Shown: piece after piece, positions 33,577-42,015 of the stretch | Position numbering within the stretch: position 1 is the stretch's first letter | Layout: each line of letters opens with the position of its first letter | Assembly: GCA_021776075.1 (NCBI GenBank) | Contig: JAJFGQ010000028.1 | Coordinates: 1-54,112, forward strand | DNA length: 54,112 nt | Direction of reading: 5' to 3' | Source: Alphaproteobacteria bacterium | Lineage (GTDB): Bacteria > Pseudomonadota > Alphaproteobacteria > Micavibrionales > Micavibrionaceae | Position numbers and translations under genes: made by a program | The notes under the pieces: generated by a model | The model's database searches: none | What the model saw: only the letters and a program-made list of their open reading frames with translations | What the model was told of the DNA's origin: nothing

Positions 33577-34980
33577 TCAAGCCGCCTGTTTATCCATCGT
33601 ATAAAGATGCATGTCGGGTTTACCGAAGAGGTAGCCCTGACCAAAATCAATGTTATAGTCCAGTAATTCGCGTAAATCGTCTTCATTTTCAATTTTTTCT
33701 ATGATTAAATCGATTCCAGCGGCATCGAGCTGCTTTTTCAGGCGAATAATGCGGGAAAAACCACTTTTTGTACGTGATTCCTTCATAAGCCAGTTTGAAT
33801 CCAGCTTAATAAAGCGAATATGGCGGGTTTTGAGTGCGGTAATGTCAATTTTCCGCTGGCGTATCCTGTCCATGGAAAAGCGGCAGCCCAATGTTGTCAG
33901 TCCTTCTAAAATGGGAACGACGGTCTCATCCAATCTATCTATTTCTTCCTGTGGCAATTCAAAGATCAGTTGTGACGCCATGTGTTTATATTGGGTCAGG
34001 AAAGACACCAGATCGCCCATGAAGCCGCGGTCATTCAATGTCGCGCCTGTAATATTGAGAATATAAGGCACACCGGCTTCGTTTTCTTCGTGGCTTTGAT
34101 CACGTAGTTTTTGAAGGCAGCGTAACAGCAGTAAGTTGTCAATCGCGGGGATCAGGTGTTCTTTTTGCGCGGTTGCCAGATAACGGGCGGCTTCAAGATG
34201 TACACCGCCCCCGGCGCGAATACGGGTGAATATTTCATACATGCGGGGTTTGCGTTGCGGTAGGCTGACAACGGGCTGGAAAAAAATGTCTATGCCGTCA
34301 TGTCTCACGGCGTGCTGGATTAAATCCAGTATGGCGGCATTACTGAGTTTACTGAAATCCGGGTTGAATTCGGAATCAAGATCATGAACGGGCAGCGGAC
34401 GGGAAGGTGGAGGCGCCATTTCCAGTTCAAGGATTTTTGTGTCGTGTTTTGTTTCGATTTCTGCTCTGGGGTTGTCGCCCATCATGCCCAGTTGCAGGAC
34501 AATGGTTTCAATCATCCGGGCTTCGGCGGAGGAGGCCGGGGGCATATGCCGTCCTTCTGTTTCAACAGCGCGCGCAACACCGCCCAGACCTTCTTTCAGT
34601 ATGGCAACGTCGCTGCGGTTGCGGGCAACTTCCCGTATCAGTCTGTCATGATTATCGGTGAGGGCGTGGATTTGCTCTGTGACCGTTTCTTCCCACAGGC
34701 GGCGGCTGAGTATGTCGTATAGAACCAGGCCAGACAAAGCAAAGAGGGCGCTGACCATGATTGTAAAATCCGGTGTGGCGTAATGACCGATCAGAAATAA
34801 AAGGAAGGCGGCACCGATGATTGCTGCTGTCGTAAGTAATGTTATCTTTTTCCTGAGAACGGCGAGCTCATTCTTCTGTTTTTTGGTATTCCTTTTGAAT
34901 AAGCGGAAACCTGTGCCTTTTTTATTGAGCCCGGATACGGCCTTGGGTTTTGTTTTTTTCTGAAAGACTTTAAGTTTCAT
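33577..34980 (-). CDS. Membrane EAL-domain protein with degenerate active site, TipF-like
   Basis: A basic N-terminus (about 1-45), two membrane helices (about 48-66 and 70-90), a coiled-coil region (about 95-150) and a C-terminal EAL domain (about 225-465). The EAL domain is degenerate: the EAL motif reads YEIFTR, and the DDFGTG loop reads FSMDRIRQRK, so key metal-binding Asp residues are missing, while FELPQEE, FIKLDSN and GQGYLFGKP persist. Such domains usually bind cyclic di-GMP or partners without cleaving it. The architecture matches TipF, which helps place the flagellum in Caulobacter; assignment is by architecture only. The ATG overlaps the pyrD end by 11 bases. Confidence 0.8.
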   Translation of the reverse strand: MKLKVFQKKTKPKAVSGLNKKGTGFRLFKRNTKKQKNELAVLRKKITLLTTAAIIGAAFLLFLIGHYATPDFTIMVSALFALSGLVLYDILSRRLWEETVTEQIHALTDNHDRLIREVARNRSDVAILKEGLGGVARAVETEGRHMPPASSAEARMIETIVLQLGMMGDNPRAEIETKHDTKILELEMAPPPSRPLPVHDLDSEFNPDFSKLSNAAILDLIQHAVRHDGIDIFFQPVVSLPQRKPRMYEIFTRIRAGGGVHLEAARYLATAQKEHLIPAIDNLLLLRCLQKLRDQSHEENEAGVPYILNITGATLNDRGFMGDLVSFLTQYKHMASQLIFELPQEEIDRLDETVVPILEGLTTLGCRFSMDRIRQRKIDITALKTRHIRFIKLDSNWLMKESRTKSGFSRIIRLKKQLDAAGIDLIIEKIENEDDLRELLDYNIDFGQGYLFGKPDMHLYTMDKQAA

Positions 34981-36082
34981 GCGCTGTTTTTTTCCTTTTA
35001 GTCTTGGTTTTTTTGGCGTCGGTTCCGACGGCTTCGCTGATATGCGTAAAACCATCCTGCTTCAGACGCTCTGAAATGACCCTGTTTATTTCCCATACCA
35101 CATTAGGCCCATGAAAGACCAGAGCAGAATATATTTGTACCAGACTGGCCCCGGCCTTGATCTTCTCGTAAGCATCATCGCCGGATGAAATGCCGCCGAG
35201 TCCGATGATCGGTATACGCCCTTTTGTCAGGTGATGAAAATTGCGGATGACGGCGGTGGCTATGTCTTTGACAGGGGCGCCGCTTAGTCCCCCTTTCTCC
35301 GCAGAAAAGTCCGGTGGTAAATAATCCGGACGGGCCAGTGTCGTGTTGGTCAGGATCAGACCGTCAATGGGTGTGTCGAGCAGAGCGGCCGCAATCTTGC
35401 CCTGTTGCTTTTCATCCAGATCCGGGGCGAGTTTCAGCAGCAAAGGCGGTGGATTTTGACCGCATGATTTGGTGCGTTCTTCCAGCAGTTGGCCCAGAAG
35501 GTCCGTCAGGGCGTCCGGTTCCTGCAAGTTTCGTAATCCCGGTGTATTGGGAGAGGATATATTGATGGTCAGGTAGTCGGCCAGTGGCCCCAGTTGCCGT
35601 ACCAGAAGACTGTAATCTTTAACCGGGTTCGTCTGAGTTTTGTTCATACCGATATTTAGTCCGACAATGCCTGCCGGACGCGGTTTGCGGCTTAAAAATT
35701 TTTCGAGATTATCCTTGAAGTGGTTGATGCCTTCATTGGGGAATCCCATGCGGTTGATAACGGCTTCGTGCTTAGGATCGCGGAAAATGCGCGGTTTTGG
35801 GTTACCGTGTTGGGGCTTTGGCGTTACCGTGCCGGCCTCGACAAAGCCGAAGCCCATATTAAGCATGGGGCCAATGACCTCAGCATTCTTGTCAAATCCG
35901 GCGGCGAGGCCCACCGGGTTGGGGAATACATGGTCCCACAAGGTCACGCGCAGGGCCGGGTCGTTTGTTGTTTTGGTTTTTGCAGGGATGCCTGTTTTTA
36001 AGGCTTTGAGGGTTAGGTTATGCGCTTTTTCCGGATCCATCCGAAACATAAAAGGCCGGGCAATTTTGTAGAGATCAAGCAT
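34970..36082 (-). CDS. pyrD: Dihydroorotate dehydrogenase (quinone), class 2
   Basis: Oxidises dihydroorotate to orotate with quinone in pyrimidine synthesis, at the inner membrane. The class 2 N-terminal helical membrane-binding part (MLDLYKIARPFMFRMDPEKAH) is present; the FMN and substrate motifs are GLAAGFDKNAEVI, GTVTPKPQ, INRMGFPNEG, NISSPNTPGLR (catalytic Ser) and GLGGISSGDDAYEKI. 370 aa with a Lys-rich tail (KKTKTKRKK) that is unusual and overlaps the next start. Two bases after the end of pgsA. Confidence 0.96.
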   Translation of the reverse strand: MLDLYKIARPFMFRMDPEKAHNLTLKALKTGIPAKTKTTNDPALRVTLWDHVFPNPVGLAAGFDKNAEVIGPMLNMGFGFVEAGTVTPKPQHGNPKPRIFRDPKHEAVINRMGFPNEGINHFKDNLEKFLSRKPRPAGIVGLNIGMNKTQTNPVKDYSLLVRQLGPLADYLTINISSPNTPGLRNLQEPDALTDLLGQLLEERTKSCGQNPPPLLLKLAPDLDEKQQGKIAAALLDTPIDGLILTNTTLARPDYLPPDFSAEKGGLSGAPVKDIATAVIRNFHHLTKGRIPIIGLGGISSGDDAYEKIKAGASLVQIYSALVFHGPNVVWEINRVISERLKQDGFTHISEAVGTDAKKTKTKRKKTAHET

Positions 36083-36084
36083 TG

Positions 36085-36627
36085 CTAATCTTTAATATGT
36101 TGCAGTCCGGTTTTCAAATAGTTCCACCCGGTCATGACGGTTAAAACGGCGGCAGCGCTCAGCCCTGCTTGTCCGATGAAATGCCCTATACTTACGTAGG
36201 GGGCGATGATGAGTATGCCCGTTGCAACCATCTGTATCGTAGTCTTCCATTTCGCCAGCTTTGTGACGGGTAGCTTGATGTTCTTCGGGCCGAGATATTC
36301 GCGTATACCGGCCACAAGGAACTCCCGGGTCAGAATAATAATAACAGGCAGGACCCAAAGTCCGGTTAAGCGGTCAACAGCAATGAGCATCAACAAAACG
36401 GTGACGACAAAAATCTTGTCGGAGATCGGGTCCATAAAGGTGCCGAAGGCTGAAATCTGATTGAATTTCCGGGCGATCCAGCCATCAAGAAAATCAGTCA
36501 GCGCGCCAATGGCATAAAGGACAAGACATGCCCATGCGGCCCATCCCGCCGGAATAAAGAGCAGCAGGATAATGAAGGGCAAAAGCGCAAGCCGTGTCAT
36601 GGTCAATATGTTCGCAAGGTTTTGCAT
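36085..36627 (-). CDS. pgsA: CDP-diacylglycerol-glycerol-3-phosphate 3-phosphatidyltransferase
   Basis: Commits CDP-diacylglycerol to phosphatidylglycerol synthesis in the inner membrane. The alcohol phosphatidyltransferase motif is complete (DGWIARKFNQISAFGTFMDP with the two final Asp). Four or five membrane helices; 180 aa, as usual for the family. It sits between the EEP-family gene (gap three bases) and pyrD (gap two bases) in a tight operon. Confidence 0.95.
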   Translation of the reverse strand: MQNLANILTMTRLALLPFIILLLFIPAGWAAWACLVLYAIGALTDFLDGWIARKFNQISAFGTFMDPISDKIFVVTVLLMLIAVDRLTGLWVLPVIIILTREFLVAGIREYLGPKNIKLPVTKLAKWKTTIQMVATGILIIAPYVSIGHFIGQAGLSAAAVLTVMTGWNYLKTGLQHIKD

Positions 36628-36630
36628 GGT

Positions 36631-37629
36631 TTAATCTCTGTGTTCTATGAAATTCACTATAACGGCCCGGTGGTCGGAGCCAAACGAATTTCCAGTCTTT
36701 TTATTCGTTTGTTGCAGTGATGAGCTGGACAACACCTGATCTATGGGGATTTGGAACAGAGGCAGCTTAAATTGAGCCGGCCATGTCGGCTGTAGGGCGA
36801 GACCGTAGGATTGATAGTTTAGGCCGGTTATTTTTAGCACATCTTTGAAGATTGGTGCATAGGGTGTGATATTCCAGTCGCCCATAAAAATGGTGTGCGG
36901 GCTTGTGCCCTGATAGGCGGCTATAATTCCGGCTGATTCCTGTAATTCAAAGTCGCGCTGTTTTTTATAGCGGTTATTCATGGGCGGTAAGGTATGCAAG
37001 GCAAAAATTGTAACGGCCTTTTTCATGCCGGGCGGATGAACGACCAGACGGATGAACAGGCTTTTATATAGCGGACCGTCGAGATGTATTTTTTCTGTCT
37101 CCAGAATAGGGTGGCGGCTGAGAATGATCATCCCAAAGGCGTCGGGCCTTGGTTCCTGTATCTGGTGGGGATAGGCAGTCTTCAGATTATTAACGACGGT
37201 CAGAAGCCGTGGGGTGGCTTCCTGCAAGACAACGACATCAAAATGCCCGGCATTTTCATCCAGCCAGTTTGAAATGTCATCCAGCCTGTTATTCGCCACG
37301 TTGAGATTGAATTGTACGATGGTTAGTTGGCTTCTGTCTGCTTCGGAGGAAAATGGCATGGGGTCGGAAAGAACCAGTCTGTTTTCCATGAGGCAGAGGA
37401 AGGCAACAACAAGGGCCAGAGTAGCGATTTTCCATTTCTTGAAAGCAAGCAATATGGTGCCAAGAAAAAGGCCGCCAATGATGTATTGAAATGCAAAATG
37501 GCTGAACAGATCAAGGAGCCAGTGAAAACGTGCACCGCATGAGGCCAGAAAAGACAAGGTCAAAATACATGTCAGAACGATAGCGTATTTTTTGACAGCT
37601 AATTTGATGTTTTTAGGAAGAGCAGACAT
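36631..37629 (-). CDS. Membrane-anchored endonuclease/exonuclease/phosphatase-family protein
   Basis: Three N-terminal membrane helices (about 15-32, 40-62 and 67-85) are followed by an EEP-fold catalytic domain (about 100-330). Catalytic motifs: QFNLNVAN (metal Asn), VVVLQEATP (Glu), IFALHTLPP (His), FMGDWNITPYAP (Asp/Asn) and the final GSDHRAVIV (Asp-His). Such membrane forms occur widely in proteobacteria; substrates may be phospholipid head groups, sugars or nucleic acid, and no choice can be made. Neighbours pgsA and smpB are two to three bases away, so it is part of the dapA-smpB operon. Confidence 0.85.
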   Translation of the reverse strand: MSALPKNIKLAVKKYAIVLTCILTLSFLASCGARFHWLLDLFSHFAFQYIIGGLFLGTILLAFKKWKIATLALVVAFLCLMENRLVLSDPMPFSSEADRSQLTIVQFNLNVANNRLDDISNWLDENAGHFDVVVLQEATPRLLTVVNNLKTAYPHQIQEPRPDAFGMIILSRHPILETEKIHLDGPLYKSLFIRLVVHPPGMKKAVTIFALHTLPPMNNRYKKQRDFELQESAGIIAAYQGTSPHTIFMGDWNITPYAPIFKDVLKITGLNYQSYGLALQPTWPAQFKLPLFQIPIDQVLSSSSLQQTNKKTGNSFGSDHRAVIVNFIEHRD

Positions 37630-37631
37630 TC

Positions 37632-38126
37632 CTATCCATTATCTTTCATGATCCGTTGTTTATCACGGTTCCAGTCGCGTTGTTTGCTGGTTTCGCGTTT
37701 ATCGTGGAGTTTTTTACCTTTGCCGAGTGCGATTTCAAGCTTGGCCAACCCTCTGCCATTGAAGAAAATACGGGTGGGAACGAGCGTGTAGCCTTCTTTG
37801 TTGACGGCGCCGAGTAGTTTGTTCATTTCCTTTTTGTGTAGGAGGAGCTGGCGCGGGCGTTTCGGGTCATGCTGTAGTTGGTTGCTGGCCTGCTGGTATT
37901 CCGGGATATGGGCGTTAATCAGCCAGATGCCGCCATCTTTTGGGCCGACATAGGCTTCGGCAATATTGCACTGGCCATGGCGCAGGGATTTAACCTCGGT
38001 CCCGACCAGCATAATGCCGGCTTCAAACTTGCCTTCGAGATGGTAATCAAAACGGGCGCGGCGGTTATCGGCGACCGTCGCGTTGGTTGATAGAAGTCCT
38101 GCTTTGCTTTTTTTTTTCTGTGCCAT
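37632..38126 (-). CDS. smpB: SsrA-binding protein SmpB
   Basis: Binds tmRNA and delivers it to stalled ribosomes for trans-translation. Features: [20 protein letters not shown], the conserved [11 protein letters not shown] motif, [14 protein letters not shown] and the basic C-terminal tail with [20 protein letters not shown] (20 residues), needed for decoding-centre binding. 164 aa. The tmRNA gene itself was not found in this window. Seven bases after dapA. Confidence 0.97.
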   Translation of the reverse strand: MAQKKKSKAGLLSTNATVADNRRARFDYHLEGKFEAGIMLVGTEVKSLRHGQCNIAEAYVGPKDGGIWLINAHIPEYQQASNQLQHDPKRPRQLLLHKKEMNKLLGAVNKEGYTLVPTRIFFNGRGLAKLEIALGKGKKLHDKRETSKQRDWNRDKQRIMKDNG

Positions 38127-38133
38127 TTGTTTT

Positions 38134-39030
38134 TTAAGCCGCTTTTATCCTGTTGTCGGTGATCATCCCGGTTTGTTGCAGGGCGGAATCTATGGCAGAG
38201 CGGCACATTTCAGAAGCCGGAACCAGTGGCAGGCGCATGTTATCGGTGCATAAACCAAGGCACTGTGCTGCGTATTTTGCGGGGGCAGGCGATGTTTCAA
38301 CGAACAAGGCATTGTGCAAAGGCATCAGAGATTCATTGATGCTATGGGCCTTGTCTTTGTTGCCATCTATCCATGCTTCGTGCAGAGCGGCGCATTCTGA
38401 AACGGCGATGTTGGAAGTCACAGAAATACAGCCATGGCCGCCTTGTTCAAGAAAGTCGTAAATGGTGGCGTCCTCGCCGGAAAGCTGGCAGAAATCGGGC
38501 CCGATCATTTGGCGGACTTTGGCAGGGCGGGATAGGTCTGCGGTGGCATCCTTGACGCCGATAATATTCGGAATTTTAGCGAGCCGGGCCATAGTCTCTA
38601 CCTGCATGTCCACAACGCAGCGGCCGGGAATGTTATAGATGATGATCGGAATATTAACTGCTTCGGCAATGGTACGGTAATGCGCGTAAAGTCCCTCTTG
38701 TGTAGGCTTGTTATAATAAGGGGTGACGATGAGGGCAGCATCGGCATGGGCTGTTTTGGCGTGGTCCGTCATTTCAAGTGTTTTTGCCGTGGCATTGGAG
38801 CCTGTTCCGGCAATAACAGGAATTCGGCCCTTGACCACAGACACCGCACGCTCAACAATGCGCTTATGTTCATCCTGAGTCAGCGTTGGCGATTCTCCGG
38901 TTGTGCCGCAGACGACAAGTCCGTGGCTGCCCGTTGCGATCTGTCGTTCGATCAGTCCATCCAGAGCGGCCCAGTCTACGGCGCCGTCGCGGAAAGGGGT
39001 GATCAGAGCGGTAATCGATCCTTTAAACAT
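38134..39030 (-). CDS. dapA: 4-hydroxy-tetrahydrodipicolinate synthase DapA
   Basis: Condenses pyruvate with aspartate semialdehyde, first committed step to lysine and diaminopimelate. The start is fixed by GGAGGT seven bases upstream. Motifs: [20 protein letters not shown] (43-44 Thr), [12 protein letters not shown] (Tyr132) and NIIGVKDA (Schiff-base Lys160). 298 aa. First gene of the operon dapA-smpB-EEP-pgsA-pyrD-EAL; the slt gene diverges 51 bases away. Confidence 0.96.
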   Translation of the reverse strand: MFKGSITALITPFRDGAVDWAALDGLIERQIATGSHGLVVCGTTGESPTLTQDEHKRIVERAVSVVKGRIPVIAGTGSNATAKTLEMTDHAKTAHADAALIVTPYYNKPTQEGLYAHYRTIAEAVNIPIIIYNIPGRCVVDMQVETMARLAKIPNIIGVKDATADLSRPAKVRQMIGPDFCQLSGEDATIYDFLEQGGHGCISVTSNIAVSECAALHEAWIDGNKDKAHSINESLMPLHNALFVETSPAPAKYAAQCLGLCTDNMRLPLVPASEMCRSAIDSALQQTGMITDNRIKAA

Positions 39031-39081
39031 CTTTCGTACCTCCATAGAAAATCTACAAAATTTGCAGGAACTCTAGCTTCA

Positions 39082-41091
39082 TTGCTATCGTTTTACAAGA
39101 TAATCACACGGTCTTTGTTTTTTGTTGCCGTGGTTGTTTTGATGTTGTTATGGCGTCAGCCGGTGCAGGCTATTGATGTGACATACGGTATCTCCATGTC
39201 TTCGGAAGATAAGGCGGCGGTGCATGAGGCTTTACTGGCTATAAAGAAAAAGCGCTGGAAACAGGCTGAGACGTTGATTGCGGAAACCCGTGACCCCCTT
39301 GCTGCTAAAATTTACTACTGGTTTTACTATACGAAAGCGGCGGGGCCGGTACAGTTTAGCCGTATTTCTTCTTTCGCCCGCCAAAACCCTGATTGGCCCT
39401 TACAGGGAAAATTAGAGCTGTACGTAGAAAAAGCCATGCCCTCTGACTTGCCGGATGAAGAGGTCGTACGCTGGTTTCGTGACCATGATCCAAAGACGTC
39501 TGACGGGATGGCTCATTATTTGAAGGCTCTGAAAAACAGGGGCATGGATAAAACGCTGAAAAAGATTTCACAGGGCTGGTGGCGGGAGGCTTTACTGTCT
39601 CCACAGCAGCAGCAACGTTTTTTGCAGCGCTATAAGACTCTGTTGGATCGGGAAGATCATGTTGCCAGGATGAACATGTTGTTGTTTAACCGGCATTATA
39701 CGAATGCCAAAGTTATCGCCGGGATTCTTGGCAAGGGCCATGGCGCTTTGGTTCAGGCACGAATTGCTTTAGCAGAAGATAAAAGTGGTGTTGATCATAT
39801 CGTTGCGTCTGTGCCACCGCATTTGAAAAATGATCCGGGTTTACTCTATGAACGATTGAACTGGCGGCGGCGTCACAAGAAAAATTTTGCAGCAATAGAA
39901 ATTCTTCATAATCCTCCTCCGGCAGAAACTATTCCTAATCTGGCTGGCTGGTGGAAGGAACGTCATATCATTGCCCGGCGTTTGATGGAAAGCGGACAAT
40001 ATGAAAGCGCTTATCTTTTGGTTGAAAAACATCAGCAAGAGGAGGGTTTGGGCTTTGCGCAGGCAGAGTTTTTGGCTGGTTGGTTGGCTTTGCGGTTTAT
40101 GGAGAAACCATGGCGGGCCTTTGAGCATTTTGAGGCGCTCTATCACCGTACATCCACACCGATTAGTCGGGCCCGGGCGGCTTATTGGGCGGGGCGTGCC
40201 AGTGAAGGGTTGGGGCATCCCGATATTGCCCGCCAGTGGTTCAGGATGGCGGCCCGGCATCAAACGGCTTTCTATGGCCAGTTGGCTGTGGGGGCTTTGG
40301 AAACGGAGCACAAGCCACCGCAACAAGTGCCGCCGGAACGGACATTAGCCGGGCATCAGCTCTTTTCTGGCAAGGAAATGGTTCAGGCTGTGCAGATATT
40401 AAATAGTGCAGGGCTCCGTAAAGAAACAACGGCGTTTCTTGATGCTTTGGCGCGGCAGGTTGATGTGCCTGAGGATTATCGCCTAGTTGCGGAATTGGCA
40501 GAGGAGATGGGGCACAACCATAACGCTATTCGTATTGCGAAACGGGGTCTGAATCGTGATATTTTTCTAATGGAACAGGCCTATCCGACTATGCTTTCGA
40601 GAATGCGTCATGTTGACGTGGAATGGGCGTTGGTTCATGCGCTCATTCGGCAGGAAAGCGCTTTTGATGAAAAGGCTGTTAGTCCCGCAGGGGCGCGGGG
40701 TTTAATGCAGTTAATGCCCGCAACGGCCAGAGGGACGGCCCGCCGCCTCAAAACCTCTCACCGGACGGGTTGGTTAACCTCTAATCCGGAGCACAACATA
40801 CGTCTTGGTGTGAGTTATTTGCAGCAAATGCTCGACCGGTTTGACGGCTCTTATCCGCTGGCACTGGCGGCCTATAATGCCGGTCCGGGGCGTGTTGATA
40901 GATGGTTACGGCAATTTGGTGACCCCCGTGAAAAGGAGATTGATATTGTGGACTGGATTGAATTGATTCCAGTTTACGAAACCAGAAATTATGTTCAGCG
41001 TGTTTTGGAGGGTGTTTATATATACCGTTTAAAATTACGGGATATACAGAAGAATATAAAAGCCCCCATACATGTTGCTCTATATAAGTAA
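39082..41091 (+). CDS. slt: Soluble lytic murein transglycosylase (Slt70-like)
   Basis: Cleaves peptidoglycan glycan strands in the periplasm, leaving anhydro-muropeptides. The N-terminus holds a signal peptide (MLSFYKIITRS, hydrophobic core, cut after PVQA), a long superhelical region (about 40-450), and the C-terminal SLT domain with ALIRQESAFDEKAVS (catalytic Glu), GARGLMQLMPATA and LALAAYNAGPGRVDRWL. 669 aa versus 645 in E. coli. No ATG fits; I chose TTG at 39082, with AGGAA 11 bases upstream and a proper signal peptide; the open frame reaches 38680 inside dapA but that part is antisense to it. Confidence 0.92.
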   Translation: MLSFYKIITRSLFFVAVVVLMLLWRQPVQAIDVTYGISMSSEDKAAVHEALLAIKKKRWKQAETLIAETRDPLAAKIYYWFYYTKAAGPVQFSRISSFARQNPDWPLQGKLELYVEKAMPSDLPDEEVVRWFRDHDPKTSDGMAHYLKALKNRGMDKTLKKISQGWWREALLSPQQQQRFLQRYKTLLDREDHVARMNMLLFNRHYTNAKVIAGILGKGHGALVQARIALAEDKSGVDHIVASVPPHLKNDPGLLYERLNWRRRHKKNFAAIEILHNPPPAETIPNLAGWWKERHIIARRLMESGQYESAYLLVEKHQQEEGLGFAQAEFLAGWLALRFMEKPWRAFEHFEALYHRTSTPISRARAAYWAGRASEGLGHPDIARQWFRMAARHQTAFYGQLAVGALETEHKPPQQVPPERTLAGHQLFSGKEMVQAVQILNSAGLRKETTAFLDALARQVDVPEDYRLVAELAEEMGHNHNAIRIAKRGLNRDIFLMEQAYPTMLSRMRHVDVEWALVHALIRQESAFDEKAVSPAGARGLMQLMPATARGTARRLKTSHRTGWLTSNPEHNIRLGVSYLQQMLDRFDGSYPLALAAYNAGPGRVDRWLRQFGDPREKEIDIVDWIELIPVYETRNYVQRVLEGVYIYRLKLRDIQKNIKAPIHVALYK

Positions 41092-41282
41092 AAGATTTGC
41101 GCTTTGCTTCTGTTTTTGCATCGCATTTTAGTAATTTAAATTAGCTTAATCTTAAGTTGTAATGCTTCAGAATAGTAGAGGATAAGGCTTGTTTTGATTT
41201 GCAAGCCAAACTGTTTCCATACTCTTGTATTTGGCAAGCGACTTGCAAGGTTGATCAGGGTATTTCGGGAAGGGAAAATATT

Positions 41283-42002
41283 ATGAAACTTTTATTGGCG
41301 GACGACCATACTTTGTTTCGGGACGCTTTGGTACAATACATAGAACGAGCCGATCCTGACGCTCATGTTTTATTGGCGCGTGATATGCACGAGGTTATGG
41401 AGATTATGGCGGATGATCCTGTATTGGATTTGATTTTGCTGGATTTACGGATGCCGGGTATGAGCGGTTTGGAAGGGCTGGAAAAGTTGCGGCAGTCTCA
41501 TCCTGATATTCGGGTTGTTCTTTTGTCGGGGTTAGCTGAAAAAGAGGATGTAGATCGTGCGCTGGAATTGGGCGCTGTGGGCTATTTTCCTAAAACACTT
41601 TCAGGAAAGGCCATGTTAAAAGGTATTTATCAGGTTTTGGGGGGTGAGACCTTTGTTCCGCTGGATCATAATACGAATACGGTTATGCCGTCATATTACG
41701 GTAACGGCGGAGAGAAGGGCGTACAGGCGCAGCGTCCCTCGCCTTCTTATGGTGGTTTTGAACAAGGTGTGCAGTCCTCTTATGAAGAGGGTCGGAGTGA
41801 TGTTCATCTTACACCACGAGAAACAGAAGTTTTATCCCATCTATTGAAGGGCGCTTCCAATAAAGATATTGCCCGTGCTCTGGATTTGCAGGTTGTAACG
41901 GTCAAACTGCATGTTAGGGGTATTTGCCGCAAACTTGGCGCTAAAAATAGAACACAAGCAGCTTTAATGGCGCAAAAGCTTGGTTTTGCACAGGTATCGT
42001 AG
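41283..42002 (+). CDS. LuxR-type (NarL family) response regulator
   Basis: DNA-binding regulator, 239 aa. Receiver about 1-120 with Asp7/Asp8, phosphorylation site Asp54 (ILLDLRMPGMSG) and a Lys in YFPKTLS; a Gly/Ser/Tyr/Gln-rich flexible linker (about 130-180); a LuxR helix-turn-helix (about 178-238; LTPRETEVLSHLLKGASNKD, KLHVRGICRKLGAKNRTQA). AAGGGA before this ATG selects it over an upstream in-frame ATG at 41199. The hybrid kinase follows 13 bases on, so they are a two-component pair. Target genes are unknown. Confidence 0.92.
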   Translation: MKLLLADDHTLFRDALVQYIERADPDAHVLLARDMHEVMEIMADDPVLDLILLDLRMPGMSGLEGLEKLRQSHPDIRVVLLSGLAEKEDVDRALELGAVGYFPKTLSGKAMLKGIYQVLGGETFVPLDHNTNTVMPSYYGNGGEKGVQAQRPSPSYGGFEQGVQSSYEEGRSDVHLTPRETEVLSHLLKGASNKDIARALDLQVVTVKLHVRGICRKLGAKNRTQAALMAQKLGFAQVS

Positions 42003-42015
42003 AGTTGAGAAAATA

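Noticed and set aside
38680-39081. Upstream open frame of slt (134 extra codons)
   Set aside because: It lies antisense within dapA and has no ribosome site; the signal peptide requires a start near 39082.
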